From: Clostridiales bacterium
GTDB lineage: Bacteria; Bacillota; Clostridia; Oscillospirales; Oscillospiraceae
Length of the DNA stretch: 64,000 bases
Direction of reading: 5' to 3'
Assembly (NCBI GenBank): GCA_018374635.1
Contig: JAHAEW010000004.1
Span: 11,141 to 75,140, forward strand
Shown here: one piece after another, positions 16,803 to 25,769 of the stretch
Position numbering within the stretch: the stretch's first letter is position 1
Layout: each line of letters starts with the position of its first letter
The notes under the pieces: generated by a model
Databases searched by the model: none
What the model saw: only the letters and a program-made list of their open reading frames with translations
What the model was told of the DNA's origin: nothing
Translations under genes and position numbers: made by a program

Positions 16803-17851
16803 CAGTCCAGTACCTCCTTCAAGGCGTTGAGCAGAGTGTCGTTCTCCTCCGGGAGGCGGACGGCAATGCGGTAGTCGCACGCCCCCAGTCCGGGGTAGTT
16901 GGCACAGGACCGGATCAGCACCCCCCGCGCCAGCAGACGCTCCTTCAGATCATCCCGCCCGGGCGCGGAAAAGAGCAAGTAGTTGGTCTCACTCTCCCAC
17001 ACGGTCAGGCCAAGGGCCCGCAGCGCCGCCGTCAAGCGGGCGCGCTGGGGGCGGATGACCCGCTCCATCGCCTCCTCCGGCCAGCCGGGGCAGGCGCAGG
17101 CGGCGATGCCCGCGGCCTGGGCGGGGGCCGAGACGCTCCAGGGCTGGCCCACCTGGTAGAGCCGCCCGGGCAGCTCCGGGTGGGCGGTCAGACAGTAGCC
17201 CAGGCGCAGCCCGGGCATGGCGTAGCACTTGGTGAAGGCCCGCAGCAGCACCAGCCGGGGAAACTCCGAGAGCCGGCGGACCAGCCCCTCTCCCCCTCCG
17301 TCACAGAGATGGAGGAAGCACTCGTCCACCACCAGCCAGACCTTCTGCTCCTCCGCCCGCCGGAGGATTTCCTCCAGCACAGGCTGGGCCGTCCGCCGTC
17401 CGGTGGGGTTGTTGGGGCTGCACAGAAAGGCCAGCTCCACCCCATCGGAAAGAGCGGCGGCAAAGCCCTCGTCCACCGCAAAGCCCCTCTCCCTGGCGAG
17501 AGGATAGCGGACCACCTCCCCCCCTGCCGCCTCCACGGCCTGGGCATACTCGGAGAAGGTGGGAGCGGTCACCAGCGCCTGGCGGGAACGCAGGGCAAGA
17601 CACAGGCGGAAGATCACGTCGGCCGCGCCGTTTCCGCAGCAGATCCACTCGGCCGGTACCCCGTCCCGCCGGGAAATGGCCCGGCGCAGCGCCCGGCACA
17701 GGCTGTCCGGGTAGCGCTGGGCGTCCAAGACGGCCGCCTGGGCCGCCTCCGCCACGGCGGGGGGCATCCCCAGCGGGTTCTGGTTGGCGGAGAAGTCCAG
17801 TACCGGTCCGGACTGGGCGTAGATGTCTCCGCCGTGAGTATAGATGGGCAT
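16802..17851 (-). CDS. cobD: Threonine-phosphate decarboxylase (CobD-type PLP enzyme)
   Basis: A 349-residue fold-type-I PLP enzyme of the histidinol-phosphate aminotransferase family. It has DFSANQNPLGMP near the N-terminus, FLCSPNNPTG, and the PLP lysine in LLRAFTKCYAMPGLRLGYC. Beside cbiB and cbiP, this family makes (R)-1-amino-2-propanol O-2-phosphate from threonine phosphate, the linker that CbiB attaches to cobyric acid. It lies 24 bases after cbiB. A histidinol-phosphate aminotransferase role is much less likely in this position. Confidence 0.88.
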   Translation of the reverse strand: MPIYTHGGDIYAQSGPVLDFSANQNPLGMPPAVAEAAQAAVLDAQRYPDSLCRALRRAISRRDGVPAEWICCGNGAADVIFRLCLALRSRQALVTAPTFSEYAQAVEAAGGEVVRYPLARERGFAVDEGFAAALSDGVELAFLCSPNNPTGRRTAQPVLEEILRRAEEQKVWLVVDECFLHLCDGGGEGLVRRLSEFPRLVLLRAFTKCYAMPGLRLGYCLTAHPELPGRLYQVGQPWSVSAPAQAAGIAACACPGWPEEAMERVIRPQRARLTAALRALGLTVWESETNYLLFSAPGRDDLKERLLARGVLIRSCANYPGLGACDYRIAVRLPEENDTLLNALKEVLD

Positions 17852-17875
17852 AGAATGACTCCCTCCTTTTGGGAT

Positions 17876-18862
17876 TTAAAAGGGAAAGCGCAGGACCAGC
17901 AGCGGCGCTCCGCACAGCAGAAGCAGGGACAGAAAGGCCGTGCCATACATCAGCCGGTTGGCCCGCAGGATGTCCAGCGCCTCCACCGGGTGGATGGGGT
18001 CGCCCAGGGTGGGTTTCTCCACCCTGCGGCCAAAGTACACGACCGGACCGGCCAGCTGCACCCGCAGGGCCCCGGCGCAGGCGGCCTCGGTGTGGGCGGA
18101 GTTGGGGGAGGCGTGATTCCTCCGGTCCCGCCGGAAGATGCGTACCGCCTCCGGCCCGTCAAATCCGGTGAGAAAGGCGCTCAGACACATGAGCCCACCC
18201 GCCAGCCGGGCGGGCAGGAAATTGAGAGCGTCGTCCAGCCGGGCCGCAGTCCGTCCGAAGTTGAGATAGCGCTCATTCTTGTAGCCCACCATGGAATCCA
18301 TGGTATTGACCGCCTTGTAGGCCATCCCGGCCAGCGGTCCGCCCAGGGCCATGTAGCAGAGGGGCGCCACCACGCCGTCCGAGGCGTTCTCAGCCACCGT
18401 CTCCACCGCCGCCTTGGCCACGCCGGCCTCGTCCAGGTTCTCGGTGTCCCGGCCCACGATCATGCTCACCGCCCGGCGGGCCCCCGGCAGGTCTCCCGCC
18501 CGGAGGGCGCGGTAGACCTTCCCGCTCTCATCCCGCAGGGACCGGGCCGCCAGCAGCTGATAGCACAAGAGGGTCCGCACGCCGAAATCCAGCGCCGGGT
18601 GGAGCCTGGCACACAGGGCGAGCACCAATCCGGTCACTCCCACAGAGAAAAAGAGCACCAGGACCACCAGCGCCGTGCCGCCGGCGCGCTCTCCGCCCGG
18701 AGTTTTGGGAAAGATCCGCCGCAGGGGCCCCTCCAGCCCCGCGATCAACTGTCCCACGGCCCGGACCGGGTGGGGAGCCCAGTGGGGGTCCCCCAGCAGC
18801 AGATCCAGGCAAAACCCCAGAAGCAGGGCGGTCAGGTTGGTCTGAAAAAAAGATTGTATCAT
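17876..18862 (-). CDS. cbiB: Adenosylcobinamide-phosphate synthase
   Basis: A 328-residue integral membrane protein with the N-terminal family signature CLDLLLGDPHWAPHPVRAVG, the segment ENASDGVVAPLCYMALGGPL, and YKNERYLNFGRTAARLDDALNF. It joins aminopropanol phosphate to adenosylcobyric acid. Its ATG overlaps the cobT stop (ATGA). It is cotranscribed with cobD, which provides its second substrate. Confidence 0.95.
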   Translation of the reverse strand: MIQSFFQTNLTALLLGFCLDLLLGDPHWAPHPVRAVGQLIAGLEGPLRRIFPKTPGGERAGGTALVVLVLFFSVGVTGLVLALCARLHPALDFGVRTLLCYQLLAARSLRDESGKVYRALRAGDLPGARRAVSMIVGRDTENLDEAGVAKAAVETVAENASDGVVAPLCYMALGGPLAGMAYKAVNTMDSMVGYKNERYLNFGRTAARLDDALNFLPARLAGGLMCLSAFLTGFDGPEAVRIFRRDRRNHASPNSAHTEAACAGALRVQLAGPVVYFGRRVEKPTLGDPIHPVEALDILRANRLMYGTAFLSLLLLCGAPLLVLRFPF

Positions 18863-19926
18863 GTCAGCGGCTGGTAAGCCTCCACCTCGATCTCATCAAA
18901 TGTGGCCATCTCCCGATAGACCGCAAGAGCCATATCCAGCAGAGGCATGACCGCCGCCGCCCCGGTCCCCTCCCCCAGGCACATCTTGGCCCGCAGGAAA
19001 GGGGTCAGGCCAAGGGTCTCCAGCAGCAGCTCCCCGGCGGGCTCGGCCGAGACATGGCTGGCCAGCAGGTAATCCCCCGCAGCCGGACACAGCCGCACGG
19101 CGCACAGGGCGGCGGCGGCCGAGATGAATCCATCCACCAGCACAGGCACCCGGCAGGCCGCCCCCCCCAGAAAGACCCCCGCCAATCCGGCCAGGTCCAG
19201 CCCCCCCACCTTGGAGAGCACGTCCACCGGGTCGGCGGGATCGGGCCGGTTCACCGCCACGGCCCGGCAGATGGCGTCCACCTTGCGCGCCAGCCCCTCC
19301 GAAGAGAGGCCCGCGCCCCGGCCGGTGACCGTCTCCGGCTCCACGCCCAGGAGCGCCGAGACCACGGCGGAAGATGCGGTGGTGTTGCCGATCCCCATCT
19401 CCCCGGTGCCCAGAAGTTTTACGCCGGACGCACACAGCTCCCGGGCGATCTGGATGCCGGTCTCGATGGCCCGGATGCAGGTCTCCCGGTCCATGGCCGG
19501 CTCCCGGGTCATGTTGCGGGTCCCCCGCATGAGGTTGCGCGGAAGGATGCGCGCCCCCTCCACCGGACGGGCCACGCCGATATCCACCGGGACCAGCTCG
19601 GCCCCGGCCACCCGGGCCATGCAGCAGACGCTGGTGTCCCCCTTGGACATGTTCTCCGTGACAATGGCGGTGACCTCCTGCCCGGTCTGGGTCACCCCCT
19701 CGGCCACCATGCCGTGGTCGGCGCACATGACCACGATGGCCCGGCGGCCCAGGTCCACGTCCGGACTCCCGCCCATGGCCGCGATGCGCACCACCGCATC
19801 CTCCAGAAGGCCCAGGCTGCGCAGCGGCTTGGCGATGGAATCCCACCGGCGGCGGGCGGCCCGGGCCGCCCGCTCATTGGCAGGCGTGATCTCTCGTATG
19901 GTCTTCTCCAACAGTCCCATGTTCAT
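18859..19926 (-). CDS. cobT: Nicotinate-nucleotide--dimethylbenzimidazole phosphoribosyltransferase
   Basis: A 355-residue enzyme activating the lower ligand as its alpha-ribotide. Conserved parts visible are RWDSIAKPLRSLGLLEDAV, VMCADHGMVAEGVTQTGQEVT, GEMGIGNTTASSAVVSALLG and LCLGEG-like KMCLGEGTGAA near the C-terminus, where the catalytic glutamate lies. ATGA overlaps join it to cbiA upstream and cbiB downstream. Which base it activates cannot be told. No bluB or bza genes for making dimethylbenzimidazole are in the window. Confidence 0.95.
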   Translation of the reverse strand: MNMGLLEKTIREITPANERAARAARRRWDSIAKPLRSLGLLEDAVVRIAAMGGSPDVDLGRRAIVVMCADHGMVAEGVTQTGQEVTAIVTENMSKGDTSVCCMARVAGAELVPVDIGVARPVEGARILPRNLMRGTRNMTREPAMDRETCIRAIETGIQIARELCASGVKLLGTGEMGIGNTTASSAVVSALLGVEPETVTGRGAGLSSEGLARKVDAICRAVAVNRPDPADPVDVLSKVGGLDLAGLAGVFLGGAACRVPVLVDGFISAAAALCAVRLCPAAGDYLLASHVSAEPAGELLLETLGLTPFLRAKMCLGEGTGAAAVMPLLDMALAVYREMATFDEIEVEAYQPLT

Positions 19927-21293
19927 CCCTCATTCTCCCCATGATATCTGGCACAGGCGGCCACGAATCGCTTCGCCGCCTGTTGACAGCCGCAAAAATG
20001 TACATGTGGAAATCCCGCGTAGAGGGTGGGCGTATGCCAGGCGCAGTCCCACCCCCGCTTGCTCCTTGGCTTCTGGGCGTGGAAATCCGCGCCGGGACGG
20101 CCGCTCTCCCAGTAGTGGAACTCGTGGGCCGGAAGGCTCTCCCCCGCCTCGCAGAGCAGGCCCTCGGTCCGGGCCGTCAGCGTGATATAGCCAAAGCGTC
20201 CCAGCTTCCCCCGGTTCCAGGCCGCGGCGGGCAGGGCCCCCGCCAGGGGGCGGTCCACCCCGTCCGCGTCGGAGAGGGTCCGGTGAAGGTAGAGAAAGCC
20301 CCCGCACTCGGCCACGGTGGGCATCCCGCCGTTCACCGCAAGGCGCACCGCCCGGCGCATGGCGGTATTGTTGGCCAGCGCCGCCCCGTAGAGCTCGGGA
20401 TAGCCGCCTCCCAGGTAGAGCCCGGCGCACCCCTCCGGAAGTCCCTCGTCCCGCAGCGGGGAGAAGTTAACCAGCTCGGCCCCCAGTTCCTCCAACAGCT
20501 CCAGGGCATCGGCGTAGTAGAAGCAGAAGGCCTCGTCCCGGGCCACGGCGATACGGGGCCGGGCCGAATGGGAAGCGGGGATGTTCTCCTCTTCCGCCGG
20601 CAGGGGGTGAGCGGAGCGGGCCAAGGCCAGAAGGCCGTCCAGGTCCACGCTCTGCTCGGCCTGGGCGGCCAGGGCAGAGAGCTTCCCCCGCAGGCCGGAC
20701 ACCTCCGCGGCCGTGATGAGGCCCAGGTGTCGGCTCTCCAGGGAGGCGTCTGGCAGGACCGGGAGATAACCGTAGACCGAGATGCCGGTCTCCTCCTCCA
20801 CACAGGCCTTCAGGGCGGGGTAGAACATAGGGGAGACCCGGTTGAAGAGCACCCCGCAGATGCCGTGTTCCCCCTCCAGAGCGCAAAAACCCTTCACTAC
20901 CGCCGCCAGAGAGCGGGCCGCCCCCCGTCCGTCCACCACCAGCACCGCCGGCGTGGCGGTCCGTCGGGCCAGATCCCAGGCGCTGAGCTCACTGGAGAGG
21001 GCCGCGCCGTCATAGTAGCCCATGGCCCCCTCCAGGATGGCGGGTCCGTGGCCGGCGCAGTTCTGACGCAGAGAGCGGCGCACCGCCCGTTCCCCCATCA
21101 GAAAGAGGTCCAGGTTGCGGGATGGCACTCCCAGCACCTCCGCGTGGAACATGGGGTCGATGTAGTCCGGCCCCGACTTGAAGGCCACCGGGTCCAGCCC
21201 CCGGTTTACCAGGGCCTGGAGCACGGCGCAGGTCACCGTGGTTTTGCCGCACCCGCTGGCGGGGGCGGCAAAGAGCAGGCGGGGAGGATTCAT
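19923..21293 (-). CDS. cbiA: Cobyrinate a,c-diamide synthase
   Basis: A 456-residue glutamine amidotransferase. The ATP site is FAAPASGCGKTTVTCAVLQA with downstream FKSGPDYIDPMFH, and the glutaminase half contains LYLGGGYPELYG and VAECGGFLYLH with the cysteine. It amidates the a and c side chains of cobyrinate. The ATG at 21293 forms an ATGA overlap with cbiET and has a GGGGGGAG site; ten upstream in-frame codons are overlap. The family call is secure. Confidence 0.95.
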   Translation of the reverse strand: MNPPRLLFAAPASGCGKTTVTCAVLQALVNRGLDPVAFKSGPDYIDPMFHAEVLGVPSRNLDLFLMGERAVRRSLRQNCAGHGPAILEGAMGYYDGAALSSELSAWDLARRTATPAVLVVDGRGAARSLAAVVKGFCALEGEHGICGVLFNRVSPMFYPALKACVEEETGISVYGYLPVLPDASLESRHLGLITAAEVSGLRGKLSALAAQAEQSVDLDGLLALARSAHPLPAEEENIPASHSARPRIAVARDEAFCFYYADALELLEELGAELVNFSPLRDEGLPEGCAGLYLGGGYPELYGAALANNTAMRRAVRLAVNGGMPTVAECGGFLYLHRTLSDADGVDRPLAGALPAAAWNRGKLGRFGYITLTARTEGLLCEAGESLPAHEFHYWESGRPGADFHAQKPRSKRGWDCAWHTPTLYAGFPHVHFCGCQQAAKRFVAACARYHGENEG

Positions 21294-22492
21294 TCCGCTC
21301 CCCCCGTTCCGCTGATGAGCCACACCGGATTCTGGGCCTCCATCATGTGGTAGCTCCCCGCCTTCCGGGTGCGGGTGACCGCCACCTGGACCAGGTCCAC
21401 ATCCTGAAAATGCAGCTCCTCAAAGGCGGACACCGCCTCCTGGAGGGTCTCCAGGGTCACGGCCGACACCACCGCCCGGAGGTCGGGGCGTTTGTCCAGA
21501 GCGGCGGCCAGGATGGCCCGCAGGGCGCCCCCGCTCCCCCCCACAAAGACCCGGTCGGGAGGCGGCAGTTCCGCCAGGGCCTCGGGGGCGGTCCCGGGCA
21601 CTGCTATCACGTTGGAGGCCCCCAGGACGGCGGCGTTCTGAGCGATGAGCTCCAGGCCCTCGCTCCGCCGCTCCACCGCGTAGACCACTCCGGCCGGGGC
21701 GGCCAGGGCGCACTCCACCGACACCGAGCCGGTGCCCGCCCCCACGTCCCAGATCACGCTCTCCCGCTCCGGACGGAGCTTGGAGACCACGAGGGCGCGG
21801 ACCTCCTCCTTGGTCATGGGCACCTTTCCCCGCTGAAAGGCGCTGTCGGGCAGACCGGGCGCGGCGGCGGATCGCTCCACCGGGTGGGGATGCTCGGCCA
21901 GCAGCACGGCGAGATCGGCAAACTCCTCCCCCGCCAGGGACTGGGCCGTCCCGGCACAGATGCGCTCCTCCGGGTAGGAGAGCCGCTCCCCAACCCAGAT
22001 CCGCACATCACCCAAGCCCCGGCTGCACAGCTGCGCACACAGGTCCTGGGCCCGGGTCTCACCTCCCGTGAGAACAAAGGTGCGCCGGTGGCTCTGAATC
22101 TCCCCCACCGCGTTGTGGGTACGTCCATGGGCGCTCACCCAGTGGACATCCTGCCAGGTGGTGTTGAGCCGGGCGCAGAAGTAAGAGAGAGAGGAGATGC
22201 CCGGGATGGTATGTACCTCGTACCCCTCCAGCAGGGGCCAGAGCGCCTTTGCCCCGCTGTAAAAGCCCGTATCTCCGGAGAGGAGGACGGCCGCCGGGCC
22301 GTCGCTCTCCCCTTCCAGGGCGGCGAGGATCTCCCGCGGGCGGATGAGGGGATGAGCCGGTTTCTCCCCGCTCCAGGGCTCCAGCAGCCGGGGGGCGCCC
22401 AGGAGCACCCGGCTCTCCTCGATGGCCCTCCGGGCCTCCCCGGTGAGGGTGTCCGGATTTCCCATGCCCACGCCGATCAGATAGACTTTCAT
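21290..22492 (-). CDS. cbiET: Cobalt-precorrin-7 C5/C15-methyltransferase, CbiE-CbiT fusion
   Basis: A 400-residue bifunctional protein equal to CobL. Residues 1-200 form a tetrapyrrole methylase (CbiE) starting YLIGVGMGNPDTLTGEA. Residues about 205-400 form a class-I SAM methyltransferase (CbiT), with the PMTKEEVRAL entry and the WDVGAGTGSVSVECA SAM loop. The first domain methylates C5; the second methylates C15 and decarboxylates the C12 acetate. The start at 22492 overlaps the cbiJ stop (ATGA). Both domains look intact. Confidence 0.93.
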   Translation of the reverse strand: MKVYLIGVGMGNPDTLTGEARRAIEESRVLLGAPRLLEPWSGEKPAHPLIRPREILAALEGESDGPAAVLLSGDTGFYSGAKALWPLLEGYEVHTIPGISSLSYFCARLNTTWQDVHWVSAHGRTHNAVGEIQSHRRTFVLTGGETRAQDLCAQLCSRGLGDVRIWVGERLSYPEERICAGTAQSLAGEEFADLAVLLAEHPHPVERSAAAPGLPDSAFQRGKVPMTKEEVRALVVSKLRPERESVIWDVGAGTGSVSVECALAAPAGVVYAVERRSEGLELIAQNAAVLGASNVIAVPGTAPEALAELPPPDRVFVGGSGGALRAILAAALDKRPDLRAVVSAVTLETLQEAVSAFEELHFQDVDLVQVAVTRTRKAGSYHMMEAQNPVWLISGTGGAE

Positions 22493-23235
22493 GGCCGCTG
22501 CGCCTCCCAGTTCCTTTGAAATTCCGCCAGCGTCTCCCCCCGCTCCCGGGTGGGACGCTCCACCACGATCAGCCGGCAGCCCGTGTCCCGGGCCGCCGCG
22601 CACTTCTCTTCAAATCCTCCGGCCGCACCGCTCTCCTTGGTCACCAGCACGGAGATATCCAGCTGCCGGATCACGGCCCGGTTGAGCTCCGCCGAAAAGG
22701 GCCCCTGCATGGCGATGATCTGTTTCGGTGGAAACCCCGCTGCCTGACAGGCCTCCAGAGAGGACACGCTGGGCAGCACCCGGGGATAGCATCGCTCCCG
22801 CAGCCCTGGCTGGGCGAAGGGAGCGAGCTCCTTGCTGCCCGTGGTGAGCAGGATGTTCCCCGGCAGCTCCCGGCACAGCTTGGCGGCGTCGGTCAGGCTG
22901 GCACAGCGCAGGAAGTCCCCCGCCCCCTCTTCCGCCCGAACGATCCGCCGGTAGGGCAGGTCCAGCTTCTCACAGCAGGCGCGGATCTGGGCGGTGACCT
23001 GTACGGCATAGGGGTGGGTGGCGTCGGCCACGCAGCAGAAGGGGCGGCTTTTCATCAGCTCCTCCATTCCTGCCGCGTCCAGCCGTCCGGTGTGGACCGC
23101 GATCCCCTCCCCCTCGGGCAGGAGTGTGGCCCCGTAGTCGGTGGCCACACAGACGGTCACCCGGCAGTCCCGCTGGGCCAGCCACAGGGCCAGCTCCCGG
23201 CCCTCCGTGGTGCCGCCAAAGAGCAGGACCTCCAT
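22489..23235 (-). CDS. cbiJ: Cobalt-precorrin-6A reductase
   Basis: A 248-residue NAD(P)H-dependent reductase with the N-terminal LLFGGTTEGRELA, the DATHPYAVQVTAQIR motif typical of CobK/CbiJ, ILLTTGSKELAPF and a terminal GFEEKCAAARDTGCRLIVVERP region. It reduces the C18-C19 bond of cobalt-precorrin-6A. The ATG at 23235 lies one base past the cbiH stop, and its stop overlaps cbiET. Confidence 0.93.
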   Translation of the reverse strand: MEVLLFGGTTEGRELALWLAQRDCRVTVCVATDYGATLLPEGEGIAVHTGRLDAAGMEELMKSRPFCCVADATHPYAVQVTAQIRACCEKLDLPYRRIVRAEEGAGDFLRCASLTDAAKLCRELPGNILLTTGSKELAPFAQPGLRERCYPRVLPSVSSLEACQAAGFPPKQIIAMQGPFSAELNRAVIRQLDISVLVTKESGAAGGFEEKCAAARDTGCRLIVVERPTRERGETLAEFQRNWEAQRP

Positions 23236-23236
23236 C

Positions 23237-23971
23237 TCACATCCCCCGCTGGAGGTAGCCCCGGGGGGTGACCATCTTTCCGCCGATGAGGCAGGTCTGC
23301 CGGTTGCCCACAAAGACCGTGGTAAACATGTCCACCTGGGTCTCCCGCAGCTGGGCAAGGGTGCAGGTATGGGCCTCCTCCCCGGCGCGGCCGATGTTGC
23401 GGACATAGCCGCACACGGTATCCGGGCTCTTCTCCTCCAGCAGGATGTCACAGGCCCGCTGGAGATAGTCGGCCCGGCTCCGGCTGGAGGGATTGTAGAG
23501 GCAGAGCACAAAGTCGGCCCGGGCCGCCAGGCGCAGGCGATTTTCGATGGTCTCCCAGGGAGTCATCAGGTCGGAGAGGGAGACCACTGCAAAGTCGTGG
23601 GTCAGGGGCGCGCCCAGTACGGCGGCTCCCCCACAGGCGGCGGTGATACCGGGGACCACCTCGATCTCGATGGGCGGATAGTCCCGGGATACCTCGTACA
23701 CCAGGGCCGCCATACCGTACACCCCCGAGTCGCCGGAGCAGACCAGGGCCACATCCCGGCCGGCCGCTGCCTCCTCCACCGCCATACGGCAGCGGTCCAC
23801 CTCCCGGCGCATACCGGTGGAGCGGCGCTCCTTGTCGGGGAACTGCCCCTCCAGCAGGGCGATATAGGCGGTGTAGCCCACGATCAGGTCGCAGCGCTCC
23901 AGCGCCTCCACGGCCCGCCCGGTCAAATCGGCCCCGGCGCCGGGGCCCAGTCCTATCACAGTCACTCGCAT
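23237..23971 (-). CDS. cbiH: Cobalt-factor III (precorrin-3B) C17-methyltransferase
   Basis: A 244-residue tetrapyrrole methylase carrying out C17 methylation with ring contraction. It starts VIGLGPGAGADLTGRAVEAL and has VALVCSGDSGVYGMAALVYE, ACGGAAVLGAPLTHDF and VGNRQTCLIGGKMVTPRGY at the C-terminus, all typical of CobJ/CbiH. The start at 23971 overlaps the end of cbiG by 10 bases. It lacks the extra C-terminal Fe-S extension seen in some anaerobes. Confidence 0.94.
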   Translation of the reverse strand: MRVTVIGLGPGAGADLTGRAVEALERCDLIVGYTAYIALLEGQFPDKERRSTGMRREVDRCRMAVEEAAAGRDVALVCSGDSGVYGMAALVYEVSRDYPPIEIEVVPGITAACGGAAVLGAPLTHDFAVVSLSDLMTPWETIENRLRLAARADFVLCLYNPSSRSRADYLQRACDILLEEKSPDTVCGYVRNIGRAGEEAHTCTLAQLRETQVDMFTTVFVGNRQTCLIGGKMVTPRGYLQRGM

Positions 23972-25014
23972 GGTGTTTCCTCTCCTTCTTCAAATGAGAC
24001 GGCCCATGGCCGCCGGGCCACCGCAACGGTGACCCCGTCCGCCGCCCGCTTGGGGACCAGCAGTTTTCCCCCCGCCCGCACGGCGGCACGCTCGCAGACA
24101 TTGTCCACCCCGGTCACCGAGCGGACAAAGGAGGAGGGGGTAAACGCTCCGGGCGTCTCGGCCAGCTCCTCCGCCGTCCAGACCCGCAGAGACAGTTCCC
24201 GCGTCCGGCAGAACTCCAGCAGCCCCGTCTCTTCCTTCTTGAGGTCGATGGTGCTCACCTGGAACACCGCACGGGGATGGAGCCGGAAGGCCCTCAGGGT
24301 CCCCTCCACCGCCCGGGCAATGGCGTCGGCGCTGGTTCCCCTCCGGCAGCCGATGCCCAGGGTGAGCACCGGCGGGACGAGGCGCAATGTCACCGGGTAT
24401 GGTGCCTTTTCCGCGTCCGCGGTCAGGGCAATCCCCACCTCAGACGGCTCGGAAGAGAAGCCATCCGGCCACTCTCCCCGTATAGTAAAATCACTTTGCA
24501 CCCCTACGGAATCCCCTGCCAGAAGGGCGGCAGACACCCGTTTGGCCGCTGTTTTACTGTCAATGTATAGTCCTTTACACTTTGCCCAGCTGTCCACCGC
24601 GAAGCGGCCGTTCACATCGGTGGCGGTGGAGATGGCTGCCGTGCCGCCCGTGAGCCGGGCCGCCCGGCGGGCCAGGTCATTGGCCCCGCCCACATGGCCG
24701 GAGAGGAGTGGGACCACCCAAGCCCCTCCCTCGTCCACACTGACCACGGCGGGGTCGGCATACTTGTCCCTCACCCAGGGGGCAATGGCCCGGACCGCGA
24801 TGCCGCAGGCCCCCACGAAGAGGAGGCCCTCACAGTCGGCAAAGCGCGCTCCCGTCCAGGCGGTCAAACACTCGTAGGAGGCTGTCCCCAGCTCCTGGGC
24901 CAGCCGCACCGGGAGGGCCAGAGTCACCTCCTCCCCCTGTTCCTCCAGTGCCCGGGCCAGGGAGTGGGCCAGACCATATCCCCGGCGGGTGAAGGCGGTG
25001 AGGGCCAGTCTCAT
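23962..25014 (-). CDS. cbiG: Cobalt-precorrin-5A hydrolase
   Basis: A 350-residue enzyme opening the ring-A delta-lactone and releasing acetaldehyde. The signature region GACGIAVRAIAPWVRDKYAD with VVSVDEGGAWVVPLLSGHVGGANDLA is complete. The C-terminal CbiG domain contains LGIGCRRGTSADAIARAVE. Its presence and that of CbiD mark the oxygen-independent pathway. ATGA overlap with cbiF. Confidence 0.95.
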   Translation of the reverse strand: MRLALTAFTRRGYGLAHSLARALEEQGEEVTLALPVRLAQELGTASYECLTAWTGARFADCEGLLFVGACGIAVRAIAPWVRDKYADPAVVSVDEGGAWVVPLLSGHVGGANDLARRAARLTGGTAAISTATDVNGRFAVDSWAKCKGLYIDSKTAAKRVSAALLAGDSVGVQSDFTIRGEWPDGFSSEPSEVGIALTADAEKAPYPVTLRLVPPVLTLGIGCRRGTSADAIARAVEGTLRAFRLHPRAVFQVSTIDLKKEETGLLEFCRTRELSLRVWTAEELAETPGAFTPSSFVRSVTGVDNVCERAAVRAGGKLLVPKRAADGVTVAVARRPWAVSFEEGEETPCE

Positions 25015-25769
25015 GGTTCGCTTCCCTTCCGGCAGCCGTGGGTAAAGGCCGGGTCATAGAGCTTGGAGCGCTCGTAGTCCTCTCCCAGGAAGCGCCCCAC
25101 GGTGATGAGGGCAGTCTTGGTGACGCCATGGACGCGGGCGGTCTCCGCCAGGGTGGAGACCGTGCAGCGGAATACCCGCTCCTCCGGCCAGGTCGCCTTG
25201 TAGACAATGGCCGCCGGGGTGTCGTGGGCATATCCTCCGGCCATCAGCTCCCGCTCCACCTCCTCCAGCAAACCCGTGGAGAGGAAGAGCACCATGGTGC
25301 AGCCGTGGCTGGCCATCTTGCGCAGCGCCTCTCCCTCGGGCACCGGCGTGCGCCCCGCCATGCGGGTGATGATCACGCTCTGGGAGACGTCGGGCAGGGT
25401 GTACTCCGCCTGAAGCGCGGCCGCCGCTCCGGAAAAGGAGGAGACGCCCGGCGTCACGTCATAGGAGATCCCATCGGCGTCCAGGGCGTCCATCTGCTCC
25501 CGGATGGCCCCGTAGAGGGAGGGATCTCCCGTATGCAGACGCACGGTGGTTCTGCCCGCCGCCTCCGCCTCCCGCATGACAGCCAGGACCTCCTCCAGCG
25601 TCATGGAGGCGCTGTCGTAGACCTGGCATCCCTCTCTGCGGTACTCCAGCAGGGCCGGATTGACCAGACTCCCCGCGTAGATGATCACGTCGGCCTCCCC
25701 CAGGAGGCGGGCCCCCCGGACTGTGATCAGGTCGGCCGCGCCCGGTCCGGCGCCAATAAAATGGATCAT
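25011..25769 (-). CDS. cbiF: Cobalt-precorrin-4 C11-methyltransferase
   Basis: A 252-residue tetrapyrrole methylase: FIGAGPGAADLITVRGARLL, VRLHTGDPSLYGAIREQMD, DVTPGVSSFSGAAAAL and a RMAGRTPVPEGEAL segment identify CobM/CbiF. It methylates C11 of cobalt-precorrin-4. It overlaps both neighbours (cbiD and cbiG) by ATGA and must be translated with them. Confidence 0.95.
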   Translation of the reverse strand: MIHFIGAGPGAADLITVRGARLLGEADVIIYAGSLVNPALLEYRREGCQVYDSASMTLEEVLAVMREAEAAGRTTVRLHTGDPSLYGAIREQMDALDADGISYDVTPGVSSFSGAAAALQAEYTLPDVSQSVIITRMAGRTPVPEGEALRKMASHGCTMVLFLSTGLLEEVERELMAGGYAHDTPAAIVYKATWPEERVFRCTVSTLAETARVHGVTKTALITVGRFLGEDYERSKLYDPAFTHGCRKGSEP